Positions 1 to 11,117 of a stretch of 64,000 nt of DNA are shown piece after piece. This stretch comes from Eledone cirrhosa. Taxonomy: Eukaryota > Mollusca > Cephalopoda > Octopoda > Eledonidae. The notes under the pieces are model-generated. The model did not search any database, was not told the DNA's origin, and worked only from the letters and a program-made list of their open reading frames with translations. The DNA is taken from positions 193,702,655-193,766,654 of the forward strand of contig OZ024743.1 in the NCBI GenBank assembly GCA_964016885.1, in the 5' to 3' direction. Positions within the stretch are counted from its first letter, which is position 1. Every line of letters begins with the position of its first letter. Position numbers and translations under genes: made by a program.

Positions 1-431
1 ACATCGTTCCTGTGTCAGTGTTGAACAAAAAGGTGACGTGGTTGCCTTAACACCGTATGGCATAAATTCAGGCTGTTCAGTTTGTTTACAAACGAACAAA
101 GCGACGTTAGCGCCGCTAAACTGATACGTGCATATATGTATGTGTACCTGTATGCATATGTATGTATATATGTATATATATATATATATATGTGCATGCT
201 ACTGTACGTCTGTATACATATATGTATGTACGTATACATGCATACTTACATTTAAGTAAGTGCCATACTAAGAGTGAGAAATGAAATTTCGTTTTCATTT
301 TGTTTCAATTTATCATTTTCGGTATGCCTGACCGATTTAACTCACTCAATATGCAAATTAGGCTGCTCAGCCGTTAATTTTCATAAGGAAAGTATATACT
401 TTCGAACGTTCAACTATCTGGCAGATGGGTA

Positions 432-476
432 AACGGTGCTGATGATAGCTAACAAGCTTGAAACTAGTACATCGTT
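432..476 (+). ncRNA. Hammerhead ribozyme, type I (copy 1)
   Basis: Helix I is AACGGTG (432-438) against CATCGTT (470-476), seven pairs including one G-U. The core CTGATGA (439-445) is intact. Helix II is AGCT/AGCT around loop AACA, with an unusual U-U mismatch at its base (446/459). GAA is at 460-462. Helix III is only AC/GT with loop TA, and H17 is A469. Predicted cleavage is between 469 and 470. Short helix III is typical of metazoan retrozyme and Penelope-like hammerheads. The U-U pair could weaken activity. Confidence 0.75.
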
Positions 477-899
477 CCTGTGTCAGTGTTGAACAAAAAG
501 GTGACGTGGTTGCCTTAACACCGTATGGCATAAATTCAGGCTGTTCAGTTTGTTTACAAACGAACAAAGCGACGTTAGCGCCGCTAAACTGATACGTGCA
601 TATATGTATGTGTACCTGTATGCATATGTATGTATATATGTATATATATATATATATATGTGCATGCTACTGTACGTCTGTATACATATATGTATGTACG
701 TATACATGCATACTTACATTTAAGTAAGTGCCATACTAAGAGTGAGAAATGAAATTTCGTTTTCATTTTGTTTCAATTTATCATTTTCGGTATGCCTGAC
801 CGATTTAACTCACTCAATATGCAAATTAGGCTGCTCAGCCGTTAATTTTCATAAGGAAAGTATATACTTTCGAACGTTCAACTATCTGGCAGATGGGTA

Positions 900-944
900 A
901 ACGGTGCTGATGATAGCTAACAAGCTTGAAACTAGTACATCGTT
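900..944 (+). ncRNA. Hammerhead ribozyme, type I (copy 2)
   Basis: Same fold as the copy at 432-476, one unit (468 bp) downstream, with no difference seen. Predicted cleavage is after 937. With the first copy it would release a 468-nt monomer covering 470-937. Confidence 0.75.
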
Positions 945-1367
945 CCTGTGTCAGTGTTGAACAAAAAGGTGACGTGGTTGCCTTAACACCGTATGGCATA
1001 AATTCAGGCTGTTCAGTTTGTTTACAAACGAACAAAGCGACGTTAGCGCCGCTAAACTGATACGTGCATATATGTATGTGTACCTGTATGCATATGTATG
1101 TATATATGTATATATATATATATATATGTGCATGCTACTGTACGTCTGTATACATATATGTATGTACGTATACATGCATACTTACATTTAAGTAAGTGCC
1201 ATACTAAGAGTGAGAAATGAAATTTCGTTTTCATTTTGTTTCAATTTATCATTTTCGGTATGCCTGACCGATTTAACTCACTCAATATGCAAATTAGGCT
1301 GCTCAGCCGTTAATTTTCATAAGGAAAGTATATACTTTCGAACGTTCAACTATCTGGCAGATGGGTA

Positions 1368-1412
1368 AACGGTGCTGATGATAGCTAACAAGCTTGAAAC
1401 TAGTACATCGTT
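1368..1412 (+). ncRNA. Hammerhead ribozyme, type I (copy 3)
   Basis: Third identical copy of the fold, predicted cleavage after 1405. The fourth unit is cut off before reaching its own ribozyme. Confidence 0.75.
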
Positions 1413-1714
1413 CCTGTGTCAGTGTTGAACAAAAAGGTGACGTGGTTGCCTTAACACCGTATGGCATAAATTCAGGCTGTTCAGTTTGTTTACAAACGAA
1501 CAAAGCGACGTTAGCGCCGCTAAACTGATACGTGCATATATGTATGTGTACCTGTATGCATATGTATGTATATATGTATATATATATATATATATGTGCA
1601 TGCTACTGTACGTCTGTATACATATATGTATGTACGTATACATGCATACTTACATTTAAGTAAGTGCCATACTAAGAGTGAGAAATGAAATTTCGTTTTC
1701 ATTTTGTTTCAATT

Positions 1715-2027
<313 letters not shown>

Positions 2028-2230
2028 AAGTATGTATACGTACATACATATATTTATACAGATGTACAGTAGCATGTATATATATATATATACATGCACA
2101 CATATATATATCCGTATGTATGAATTCACAGAACATTTATTATAATGCTCGGTGTGTTTGTAAACAAACATCCCATATTAAGCCCTACAGTGTCTAGCAA
2201 CCATCGTTGTTCATTTGTTCAACACTGACA
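2028..2230 (-). repeat. Diverged inverted partial copy of the 468-bp unit
   Basis: Read on the minus strand, it starts near TGTCAGTGTTGAACAAATG, then shows the TGTTTACAAACAC segment and the TACTGTACATCTGTATAAAT segment in the same order as the unit. Many substitutions and small indels separate it from the perfect array. The hammerhead part is absent. Confidence 0.75.
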
Positions 2231-2253
2231 ATATATATATATAAAATAAAGTA

Positions 2254-2570
2254 GGCACATGGCTTAGTGGTTAGATCATTGGCCTTGCAATCAAAAGGAC
2301 CGGGTGATGTGTTGTTTCCTTGAGCAAGACACTTTATTTTACATTGCTCCAGTTTACTCAGCTGTAGAAATGAGATGATAGGGACTGGGGTCCCTATCAT
2401 TCCACTGCAAAGTGGTCGTGGAGGTGCCACGGCAAAAAAAGCACCCAGCACTCACTGTAAATGAGGTTGGTGTTAGGAAGGGCATCCAGCTGTAGAAATC
2501 AAGCCAGAATCAGTTCCCGTCCCACCCTTGCAAGCAGGGAAAAAGCGGACGTAAAATGAAAGGAAAGGAT
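2254..2570 (+). mobile_element. SINE-B, near full length
   Basis: The tRNA-like head has an A box (TGGCTTAGTGG). A middle part follows with CTTGAGCAAGACACTTTATTT, then AGGAAGGGCATCCAGCTGTAGAA and a 3' segment ending GCGGACGTAAAATGAAAGG. It is transcribed by Pol III in related families and moved by a partner LINE. The B box is degraded. The same family lies full length at 17346-17690 on the other strand. Confidence 0.9.
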
Positions 2571-2580
2571 ATATATATAT

Positions 2581-2670
2581 AAAGTGAATCTTGTTACTCT
2601 GGAGTTTCACTTGTTTATCAAAGGATGAATGTAATAAACAGGCGAAACTCAGAGTAACAAGACTCACTTT
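2581..2670. repeat. 90-bp foldback
   Basis: Arms of about 37 bp (2581-2618 and 2634-2670) are complementary with few mismatches (AAGTGAATCTTGTTACTCT against AGAGTAACAAGACTCACTT). The loop is about 15 bp. No transposase or clear target duplication is visible. Confidence 0.8.
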
Positions 2671-2764
2671 TTAGCCTTAATATAAATGAATATTGAAATT
2701 CTACTTCGGTATCAACTACTCTTTTCTCTCAGCCGTAAACCACATATGTATATATATATATAAA

Positions 2765-2810
2765 ACCCTTGCTAGAAGGGAAAGTGGACATTAAAACGAT
2801 GATGATGATA
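2765..2810 (+). mobile_element. SINE-B 3' tail fragment
   Basis: CCTTGCTAGAAGGGAAAGTGGACATTAAAACG followed by ATG repeats matches only the SINE-B/LINE shared tail. The flanks 2671-2764 and 2811-3056 show nothing else recognisable. Confidence 0.6.
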
Positions 2811-3056
2811 TAGAAACAGTTCTGAAAAGTACCATAAGCATTGCTCTTTAATTTCCTGACTAAACCCTTACCTTAAACAGTCCCCCCCCTCCCCCCAGGC
2901 TTTCCAGACTTGGGAGGCTCTCAAAGATAATATTGGTTTGACCTGATGCTCAGCTTGAACAAGTGCAGCAAATATTAGTTTTGACTGTGTGTGTGTAGGG
3001 AGGGGGACTTGCAACAGGGTGAACTCTGTCAAAGGCACCTATGAAGGTCAAGTGAA

Positions 3057-3375
3057 GGCACAAGACCTAGTGGTTAACCCTTTAGCATTTAAACTGGCTG
3101 TATTCAGCTAGAATTCTCTCACCTCTTTCTGTTTAAACTGACCATAACAGGCTGCTCATACTTATGCTAAGGTATTGTTCTCAAAATAAATAATATCAAA
3201 ATCTCAGACTCAATATTATGTGAGATAATTATGTGAAATAAACTGTGAATTATTGATAAATTATGTGAAATAAAATGCAATAGTAAATATAGAGTAATGT
3301 AGATGCTAAAGGATTAAGGTGTTGGACTTACAATCATAAGGTCATGATGGCCTAGTGGTGGGTGTTGGACTCATA
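3057..3375 (+). mobile_element. SINE-B-type head split by a MITE
   Basis: GGCACAAGACCTAGTGGTTAA (3057-3077) continues at 3314 as TTAAGGTGTTGGACTTACAATCATAAGGTC. Together they give a normal tRNA-like SINE head. The interruption is MITE-P1 at 3078-3313. A second partial head (GATGGCCTAGTGGTGGGTGTTGGACT) follows at 3347. Confidence 0.8.
3078..3313 (+). mobile_element. MITE-P1 (piggyBac-type), copy with readable empty site
   Basis: Terminal inverted repeats CCCTTTAGCATTTA at the left and TAGATGCTAAAGGA at the right are flanked by TTAA on both sides (3074-3077, 3314-3317). TTAA duplication and ends starting CCC are the hallmark of the piggyBac superfamily. There is no coding capacity, so it is non-autonomous. 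The host SINE head reads through when the element and one TTAA are removed. Confidence 0.88.
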
Positions 3376-3902
3376 CTACATTTGTTTCATTATCAGAAGA
3401 AACATCCTATGAAATGTAATTTTGTAGGGGGCCAGTTAATCCTGCATTGGTGTAAGCTGTAAATTTCATTTTTTTTTTGTTGGTACAAAGAAGGCTCTAA
3501 TATCAGGCAGTATTAGATCTCCTGTCTATATCGTAGAAAGGGAAACACTTGGGGATGGGGGAAATCTAATTTAAGACTAGTGCTATCATAGTCTTTTAAA
3601 TATTTTTTTTAAAATTGCAAATTGATAAAACCGATTGTTTTCAGACGCTGACATCTAAGGTGAATCACCAATAGAAATTCAAATTTAATTTAAAAATGGA
3701 TTTTTTATTGATTAGAATTTGATGTTTTTTGTGTATTAAATTTTAATTAGGGCTCAAATTTCAATGATTATTTCTAATCTTTTCTTTTTCTTTCCCCCTT
3801 TTTTTCCCCTTTTTCAATTTAATTCCTCCTATATGATTTCAGTTAATGAAAAAAAACATCCAAAAGTCAAGAAATCTTGAACTGGAGTTTCTATCTTGAA
3901 AA
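3376..3902. other. No recognisable feature
   Basis: AT-rich sequence with T-rich runs near 3600 and 3780. No gene, SINE or inverted repeat seen. Confidence 0.6.
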
Positions 3903-3999
3903 TAAAAAGAAAAAAAAGGAAAAAGATAAAGAAAAAAGAAAAAGAAAAAGAAAAAGAAAAAGAAAAAGAAAAAGAAAAAAGAAAAAGAAAGAAAAAAGA
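3903..3999. repeat. A-rich (AAAAAG)n tract
   Basis: About 97 bp of nearly pure purine, mostly AAAAAG units. Confidence 0.95.
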
Positions 4000-4049
4000 T
4001 TTCTAGTGAATTTCCTTAAGAATTGTCTCGGCTGTTTATTCTTTTATTA

Positions 4050-4160
4050 TCAGTTAGGGTGTCAGATTGACAATCATTAGAACATTGGACAAATGTATAG
4101 TAGGATTTATCCTGGCTCTTTACTTTCTGAGTTCAAATCTTGTCATGATCAACTTTGCTT
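4050..4160 (+). mobile_element. SINE-A fragment
   Basis: A degraded tRNA-like head (CATTAGAACATTGGACAAATG) leads to TTTCTGAGTTCAAATCTTG, the B-box region. It is closely related to the copy at 5714-5870. The 3' part is replaced by MITE-P1, inserted at TTAA. Confidence 0.7.
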
Positions 4161-4164
4161 TTAA

Positions 4165-4372
4165 CCCTTTAGCATTTACATTACTCTATATTTACTATTA
4201 TATTTTCATGGTAAAGGCTTTACCTCACATAATATCGAATCTATGAAATTTTGATATTATTTATTTTGAGAACAATACCTTAGGGTTGGTATGAGCAGCC
4301 AGTTATGGCCAGTTTGAATAGAAAGAGGTGAGAGAATTCTGGCCAGATATGGATGGTTTAAATGCTAAAGGG
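4165..4372 (-). mobile_element. MITE-P1, minus orientation
   Basis: Perfect CCCTTTAGCATTTA and AATGCTAAAGGG ends are flanked by TTAA at 4161-4164 and 4373-4376. The interior matches the other copies, including AAAATCTCATAGATTCGATATT-like and TCTCACCTCTTTCT-like parts read on the minus strand. Confidence 0.9.
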
Positions 4373-4404
4373 TTAAAAGGAAGAAGAACAGAAATATAGT
4401 GAAT

Positions 4405-4455
4405 AGTATACCCATGCTAGCGTGGAAAATGGATGTTAAACAATGATGATGATGG
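4405..4455 (+). mobile_element. SINE-B 3' tail fragment
   Basis: CCCATGCTAGCGTGGAAAATGGATG continues as TTAAACAATGATGATGATGG. This is the family tail only. Confidence 0.65.
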
Positions 4456-4507
4456 AACAATAAAAAATTTCCAAGAAGCAGAGACCAGTGTAATAAAGAT
4501 GGATAAC

Positions 4508-4618
4508 ACATACACACAAACATACATACATGCACACAAACACATACACACTCACACAAACACTCCCACATACACACACACCAAAACACACACATACCCC
4601 CCCCCCCACACACACATG
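4508..4618. repeat. (CA)n-rich tract with a C run
   Basis: Imperfect ACAC/ACAT repeats and a run of about ten C. Confidence 0.95.
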
Positions 4619-5713
4619 ATAAGATTCAAAAGAGTTTTTGATGATAATACAAGAAGTGAAAGACCATAATTACTGGTTTTCCCAGTGACGTGAATTATAT
4701 GGTCCGATTTGAGACTAATAACAACTTTTATAATATATTTCAAATTTAATCTTGCGATCTTTCAGAAAAATTCTTATTTTTATCTTTTCGTTTTACTTTT
4801 GATTCCCTTCTTAAAATAGTTATAACAACCAATAACTAGAAAAACAAACCAAAAATTTGTATAATTTTAAAAATTAATTCAATTTCTTAGTCAACAGCTT
4901 TTCTGACTATTGAAGTTTGTAAAACTATACACCAGAAGCAAATATTTTGACTATGTGTGGCAAAAAGGGTTTAAATTTTTCTTTTTTCTTTCAAGCAAAT
5001 AACAAAATATTTATTATGAGAATCTGTTAGAAGCCGGAATAAATAACCAAAGTTTAATATTACACAATGTCAGAGCACCAGCAAAAGAGGTCAGTGATAG
5101 TATTCTGTACCATGCACACAAGAAATTTTTACTTCTTGCAAACAGCTCCATTTCAGCAGTACTCTTGTGTTAACACATGCTCTGTGTTTATTATCTTTCC
5201 ATTAGCATTCCTGAAAATAAGGATAAGTTAGATGGCTGGTTTGTCTGAGCTTCAGTGAGCATACCAATGTTAATGAATAAGACGTTTTGTTAAGGAAAGA
5301 GATAGAAATCTTATACTTGTGTTGAAAATCTATTTCAATATCACTTCAATTTCACCATAGTATATATATTTTAGATGTTTGGAGCAGGATGGGCAGTAAA
5401 TTCCAAATATAAAGCAAAGATAAAATTTAAACTATGAAAATAAAGATAAAAATGATGAAAAAATAAGATTAAAATTTATTTATTAAAAAAAATGTTATGG
5501 AGTTTATTGTATACAAATTGCATTAATTCTTAGCAGTAATAAAAATATTGATTAAAATAATTCGGATAAATATCAATTGTTTAAAGAGAGCTGAGTTTAA
5601 AGAAAATTAAAGAATTTACTGTTAAAAAGATTATATATTAATGAAAGACAATGAAGAATTTTGCAAACACTAGGATTAATAGACACAAATCAAGATATGT
5701 ATGTATTTACTAT
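4619..5713. other. No recognisable feature, AT-rich
   Basis: About 1.1 kb of unique-looking AT-rich sequence. No long open frame, RNA gene or inverted repeat seen. Confidence 0.55.
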
Positions 5714-5870
5714 AAAAGAGTGGTCAATTTGGTAGAGTCATTAGAGCATTGGATATTTGTCCTGGGTCTTTACATTCTGAGTTCAAATCCTGCCGAAGTC
5801 TACTTAGACTTTTATCTTTTCAGAGTTGATAAAGAAAGTGCCAGCCCAGAGTTTGTGTGGCTCTCTTTCC
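5714..5870 (+). mobile_element. SINE-A-like element
   Basis: The head GTCAATTTGGTAGAGTCATT is followed by the B-box context TTCTGAGTTCAAATCCTGCC and a GAGTTGATAAAGAAAGTGCC segment. The normal 3' end is missing. Confidence 0.75.
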
Positions 5871-5884
5871 TTCCAGCTGTCACA

Positions 5885-6030
5885 TACTGAATTGTCAGTT
5901 GGATCAAGGGAGGGAGTGTCAAGTGAGTGTCTATGTCTGCTCATGACTGGATGTTATATACTACCAAGTTATACTCAATTACGAGTAATGGCTGTAGTGT
6001 TTATGCTAAACTTAAAGGAAACAATATAAT
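5885..6030 (+). repeat. Duplicated 145-bp segment (copy 1)
   Basis: GGGAGGGAGTGTC to TAACTTAAAGG-like sequence recurs at 6296-6438 plus 6679-6712. A MITE-P1 lies between the two copies. Confidence 0.6.
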
Positions 6031-6232
6031 GTAGCACTTACATTACTCTATATTTACTATTATATTTTCATGGTAAAGGCATTATCTCACATATTATCAA
6101 ATCCATGAGGTTTTAATATTATTTATTTTGAGAACAATACTTTAACATCAGTATGAGTGGCCAGGTACAGCCGGTTTGAACAAAAAGCGGTAAGAGGATT
6201 CTGCTGGATACGGCCGGTTTAAATGCTAAAGG
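6031..6232 (-). mobile_element. MITE-P1, minus orientation, left end eroded
   Basis: The right end AAATGCTAAAGG and TTAA (6233-6236) are clear. The left TIR survives as TAGCACTTACATTACTC. Confidence 0.8.
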
Positions 6233-6295
6233 TTAACCTTTAGAACCAATGTGAAATAGAACCTTTTCTCCTTACAGCCTAACCATCCAAGATTC

Positions 6296-6712
6296 TTCAC
6301 TGAATTAAGGGAGGGACGATTGAGAGGGTGTCTCTGAGTGTTTGCAACTGCATGGGTACTTAAAATCCTTAGCAAAAGTATAGTACATATTACTAAATCA
6401 TACTTGATTGTGAGTGATTGCTGTAATAGTATTTACTCGCTTGCTCTGATCGATTGACAAGATCCCAGACCTCATTTGTTTGCCGACTCGGGTTGACCTC
6501 ATCAAATCGGACCAAGGTTTCCATAGGTTTTTTCATTGCTGATACTATCTACCGGTCGCAACTCTTGGCAGAAAGAGCAACGTGAAATAAAGTGTCTTGC
6601 TCACCCAGTCTGAGAATTGAACTCGCAACGTCATGATTGTCAATCCAACTCTCTAACCACTAAGCCACATGTCTTCACAATAGTATTTACTCTAACTTAA
6701 AGGGAAAAATAA
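6296..6712 (+). repeat. Duplicated segment (copy 2), split by a SINE
   Basis: Matches 5885-6030 in two blocks, 6296-6438 and 6679-6712. The gap is the SINE-B at 6439-6678. Confidence 0.6.
6439..6678 (-). mobile_element. SINE-B subtype with target duplication
   Basis: The minus-strand head has TGGCTTAGTGGTTAGAGAG and B-box GAGTTCAATTCTCAG, followed by TGAGCAAGACACTTTATTTCA. A 14-bp direct repeat AATAGTATTTACTC flanks it (6425-6438, 6679-6692), the signature of LINE-type insertion. Confidence 0.9.
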
Positions 6713-7094
6713 CAAGGTCAGAGTGATCTTGGAAACTTTTAAGAGAAGTTATGTGTAACAGAAATTAGATATAGCTTGTATAGATAGTGTCATAGAAGGA
6801 CATGTGTAGAAAATATCTGATATAAACATGAAGATAAGAAATATTTTCCTGGAAGATATGTTTAAAGATCATGTTATATTGACTGTGGTCAGAATTGTAG
6901 AAGAATGGTAAATGAAGCACATTTCTTCCATCTTTATTCGATTCCTAACCAGTGGGGCATAATATCAGCATTGTATCTGTTAATCAACTGCTAGAATTTA
7001 TTGTCTCTTTCTATGAAGGATCTGAGAATGTATCTATGTTTTAGGAACTCAGTCCATTAACTTAATGAAACTTTGCTATAATAAATATGTTGAT
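6713..7094. other. No recognisable feature
   Basis: AT-rich, no supported feature. Confidence 0.55.
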
Positions 7095-7295
7095 AACAAC
7101 ACCATCATCACCACACGATTGCTGTTAATGCAACCTCTGCTACTACCACCACCACCACTGCCACCATTACCAACCACAATCGCCACTAATGCAATCCCCA
7201 CTGCCACCACAACTACTACCACCAAAATCACCACAACCAACCACAATCGCCGTTAATGCAATCCCCATTGACACCACCACCACTAACACCGCTGC
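7095..7295 (+). repeat. (CCA/CAA)n region with a 70-bp duplication
   Basis: Imperfect ACC/ATC triplets. The block CCAACCACAATCGCC to AATGCAATCCCC occurs twice, 70 bp apart (about 7166 and 7236). Frames here encode Thr/Pro-rich low-complexity peptides, not a credible protein. Confidence 0.85.
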
Positions 7296-7810
7296 TATCA
7301 TCTTATTTATGACGATGGTAAATCTAAACACATTTTTAAAAAGAAGATTAAAAAATGTAGAATATAGAATGAATATAGAATAAATATTGGAAACATGAAA
7401 ATAAAATAAAGAAACAAACATAAGCCGGATAAATAAATATTTTCAGAAGGCTTAAATTAAATATGAATGAGAAATATAATGAAGTATTTAGAGAAATGAG
7501 TTGAAGATATTCAACTATATTTAACTATAGTTTTAAAGATGTAAGTAAGACTGTAAGAATGATATATTTCCTTATTTACCATTATTTTATTTATCATAAT
7601 TTGATGTAATATTTATTTCTTGTTGCTGAGAACCAGATGATTTAAACTCAGATGTTGGAAATTCTTAAGAGTGATCAATAAAACTCATACATTAACCACT
7701 TTAGAAGAGAATAATATTAATTTAGTGGAAACTCTTTTTACTACAACAAATGGAAGTCTTAGCAAGAGGGATCAAAGCATTCTCATTAATTCTGGGAATA
7801 GAAAGCTTAT
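7296..7810. other. No recognisable feature
   Basis: AT-rich, no supported feature. Confidence 0.55.
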
Positions 7811-7935
7811 ATATATATGATTAAGGAGTTGACTTCATAACCATGTGAAATTTTGAGTTTATTCATACTATGTGGCAACTTGAGCAAGTGTTTACCACTA
7901 TAGATGGAAACTACAGAGGTCTGTAGTGTGTGTGT
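7811..7935 (+). mobile_element. SINE-O fragment
   Basis: Contains ACTTCATAACCATGTG, then GCAACTTGAGCAAGTG and AGATGGAAACTACAGAGG, parallel to the SINE-O copies at 20205 and 53860. Strongly diverged. Confidence 0.55.
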
Positions 7936-7946
7936 GAGTGTGTATA

Positions 7947-8123
7947 TATCATCATCATCATCATTTAACGTCCATTTTCCATGCTTGCATGGGTTAGATG
8001 GGTCGTCCACATTGTGAGACAAGTCTGGCCACAATTGGCCATGCTGTACCTTGCTCAGATGGTACTGTAAATTTGGCCAAGATTTTTACAGCTGGGTGCC
8101 CTTTCTGACAACCACATTTACAA
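7947..8123 (-). mobile_element. SINE-B 3' half
   Basis: Starts with the reverse of the ATG tail (ATCATCATCATCATTTAACG), then CCATGCTTGCATGG and, at the far end, AGCTGGGTGCCCTTTCTGAC. The tRNA head is absent. Confidence 0.85.
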
Positions 8124-8159
8124 TATATATATATATATATATTAGAGAGAGAGAGAGAT

Positions 8160-8212
<53 letters not shown>
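8124..8212. repeat. (AT)n followed by (GA)n
   Basis: About 20 bp of AT then about 70 bp of GA repeat. Confidence 0.97.
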
Positions 8213-8213
8213 T

Positions 8214-8400
8214 CAGGATTATATCGGTTTAAACTGGTAAGACCATAATTCAGCAGAGTACTTGGTACTTGGGATAGTAGAGAGTAAGTATAGTAGCGTG
8301 CCAGGGCACGACGACTGAGCTCTTGCTGTTTCAATAGCAAATTCCAAAGCCTGGAATTTGCTGTTGAAATGGAAAAAAAAAAAAAAAAAGAAACATGGGA
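8214..8400 (-). repeat. FB-G foldback family, minus orientation
   Basis: TAGCAAATTCCAAAGCCTGGAATTTGCTG forms the hairpin stem. The adjoining part reads on the minus strand as CCAAGTACCAAGTACTCTGC, matching CTAAGTATTGAGTACT in the copies at 16224 and 44328. More diverged than those. Confidence 0.65.
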
Positions 8401-8653
8401 CGAATGAACAAACACCCATCTTCCTCACCAGCCACTTGCTGAGCAATACAATTTCATGCATAATGGTGGAAGTGCATATTATTGAACCAAGGTAGTATGA
8501 TGGTTTGAACTAGCCAACAAAAAGATGCATATGAGACAACAAAGAGATAGAGGAAAAAATAACAGAGTGTATTTTGACTAGGACAGCAAAAGGAGTTCAT
8601 AAACAAATAATGTGTACCGCTTTTCTACTGACCTTGCACTCTTGCACCGCAGG

Positions 8654-8968
8654 CAGGGCTGTATTTAATGGGGGGACAAAGGGGGCAATTTTCCCAAGAC
8701 CCCTGCTGTGAGAAGCCCCACCTGGTCATAGCAATTTATTTGTGCCCTCAGCTAGGCTTTTTAGTTTTAGGATGGTTAGAATTTTTGAATTTAATACCTG
8801 TATCTGTAACTCTTCAATTCCAATTACCTGCACCAAGCTAACTTTGATATGTAAAATTGGGTGGGGGTGGGTGGGGGGGGGTTGCTGTGTATTCTAATTT
8901 TTTGTGTATGAGGGGGCCCCCCCAAACCTGAAGTGTTCCGGGCCCCGCAAGATCTAAATCCAACCCCG
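8654..8968. mobile_element. hAT-like MITE, 315 bp, with 8-bp TSD
   Basis: Left end CAGGGCTGTATTTA and right end TAAATCCAACCCCG are imperfect inverted repeats. The flanks ACCGCAGG (8646-8653) and ACAGCAGG (8969-8976) agree in 7 of 8 bases, fitting the 8-bp duplication of hAT transposons. Inside are G-rich and C-rich runs near both ends and no coding sequence. Confidence 0.78.
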
Positions 8969-9250
8969 ACAGCAGGTAAGCTCACTATAGAGGATGTCTT
9001 TGGGCAGTCAGTTCTCTTCAATTCTTGCCAAATTAAAGTTGCATTGGGTAAGAACTAAGCATTGACTGCTTCAGATGGGTTTGTGACCATAAATTATTCT
9101 AATAAGATTTATAAACAAGGGAGAAAATTATTAAACAATATGAAATCTCTCCAGAGTTATCCACAGATGTGTTGTAAGTGAAAAACTGAAACAAATATAT
9201 GACAAGTATATTAATGTGTACTTTTCTGTGTAATCAATCACTCAGGAAAA

Positions 9251-9400
9251 GAATGCGTCTATGTGTATATGTATGTCTATATATATTACTTATGTATGTC
9301 TCTCTCTCTCACTATACACACACATATATATAATATGTATATGTATATATATATATATGTCTACACACACACATGTGTGTGTGTGTACTATAGAGATGGC
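9251..9400. repeat. TA/CA/TC simple repeats
   Basis: Alternating TATG, TCTC and CACA tracts. Confidence 0.9.
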
Positions 9401-9718
9401 TATAGCATTGATGGAAATGTATTTTCAAGCAGTTGTTTTCCAGAAGATTTAGTCTGAACTGAAGAATACATTAGCCCCTTATCTATACTGAGAAAATAAC
9501 CAACTTGATATGTAGCTATTATATTGTCCATGATGGAAAGAACTTCTTTCTTTCACTGCTGATTATAGGCTCACAGCAACTATGACACAGATAAGAGGGA
9601 ATATTACATCCCCAAATAGTTATCTAAATGGGAATTAAGTTGGTGGAACTGGTAATCTGAATATAGAGATACCTTCTTAAATAATAAATATATTTTTATT
9701 AGGCTGAGTGAAGTTACA

Positions 9719-10100
9719 AAGTTATTTTAATAGCTAGAATCACTGTGCAAATATATATACCTTACTGTAAATAAGTGAAAATATGTATCAAATTTGGTAT
9801 CGTTTATTACACTTATGAACAAATATCTTGTAAAAATAGTCCTAACAAATAAATGTACAGAAGTTTTGATAAATGACATACTCTCTTAGAAATACAAATT
9901 GAATTTACCAAGTTATTTTAATAGCTAGAATCACTATACAAGGATATATAACTTACAGTAAATAAGTGAAAATATGTAGCAAACTCGGTATCATTTACAA
10001 CATTTATGAACAGATATCTTCTGAAAATTGTCCTACCAAAATTTCAGAGAAGTTTATTCTATATGTGAAATATTTTCTTAGAAATATAACAACTTTGTTA
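9719..10100 (+). repeat. Tandem duplication, period 191 bp
   Basis: AAGTTATTTTAATAGCTAGAA starts at 9719 and again at 9910. Further matching blocks (AATAAGTGAAAATATGTA, TTATGAACA, CTTAGAAATA) keep the same spacing. The copies differ at many sites, so the duplication is old. Confidence 0.85.
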
Positions 10101-10475
10101 AAGACTAAACAAAACAACTTTTCAATATATTACTTTAATGGTCTGATCACATTTAGATTGGCACAGATAGAATAAATAAAAGTATGGAGAGAGGAATGTT
10201 GTTAAAGGAATTTGAGTGTGAAAGTCTTGTAGATAATTATATTCCTCCCCAGAGCATATTTATAAATATTAATCACATCTATACATTTAATGAACTGATT
10301 TGCAGTTCCTAAAATGAGAAGATAAATAAAGAAAATATAAAAATAATCAGAAAAGATATTCTTTCATTTGGAATTACTTCCTAAATTGTAAGTTAAGAGA
10401 GCAAACTTTGGCTGTCAATCATACAGAATAATTTGCTGCTCTTTGTTACTGATTGGAAAGTTAAGGAAGAGCATG
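10101..10475. other. No recognisable feature
   Basis: AT-rich, no supported feature. Confidence 0.55.
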
Positions 10476-10715
10476 TGTGTGCATGTACACACACTTGCAC
10501 ATGCACTCTCTCTCTCTCACACTCACACATGCATACACACACACTCTCACAAACTTACATACTTTCTCTCTTTCACACATATCCTTTCTCTTTCTCTCCC
10601 TCTTACACACACTTTCTCTCTCACATACACACACACAATCACTTTCACACATATATGCTCTCTCTTTCTTGCTCACACAATTTCTCTCTCTCTCATACAC
10701 ACACACACACACAGT
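10476..10715. repeat. (CA)n/(CT)n compound microsatellite
   Basis: About 240 bp of interleaved CACA and CTCT repeats. It opens frames in all phases, which are low-complexity artefacts. Confidence 0.95.
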
Positions 10716-11117
10716 TCCTGATTAGTTAAACTTTAATTGATGTTTTATCTGTGGTGATGTTATTGTGAGATTTAGGATTAAAACAGGAGGTCATCTTTTC
10801 AAAGATGGTATGGAATATTCCGCAGTAGATTTTGCTGCTTCAAGGCAAATTTTGTTTGCTTTTGATCAGGTTGAATAAATACAAAGAAACTTCCTTCCTG
10901 TCTCACCAATTTCCTTACTAAAATTCTGTTAAGATGCCAATCAACTGAAATATATAATATTTGATTGGTTACCTTCATGTCTTATATTTATTCAACCAGA
11001 GGCTGCTCAATAACAGACAGGAAAGGGACATTATCAGAAGATACACAAAATATGCCAATGAGTGGAGTTTATGTTCAAATATCCATCGAACTTATAAATA
11101 GTAATTTATACTTTTAA
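10716..11117. other. No gene; one 13-bp inverted repeat
   Basis: GGTTGAATAAATA (10869) and TATTTATTCAACC (about 10986) face each other across about 105 bp. There are no other TE marks, so this may be chance. Confidence 0.4.

Noticed and set aside
15..1702. Repeated open frames of 60-74 codons in the 468-bp array
   Set aside because: Each is on the minus strand of the tandem unit, partly through TA-rich sequence, with no recognisable domain. The ribozyme fold on the plus strand explains the unit better.
2254..2330. A tRNA gene
   Set aside because: A-box and partial B-box sequences are present, but the acceptor stem does not close and the same head recurs at the start of many SINEs.
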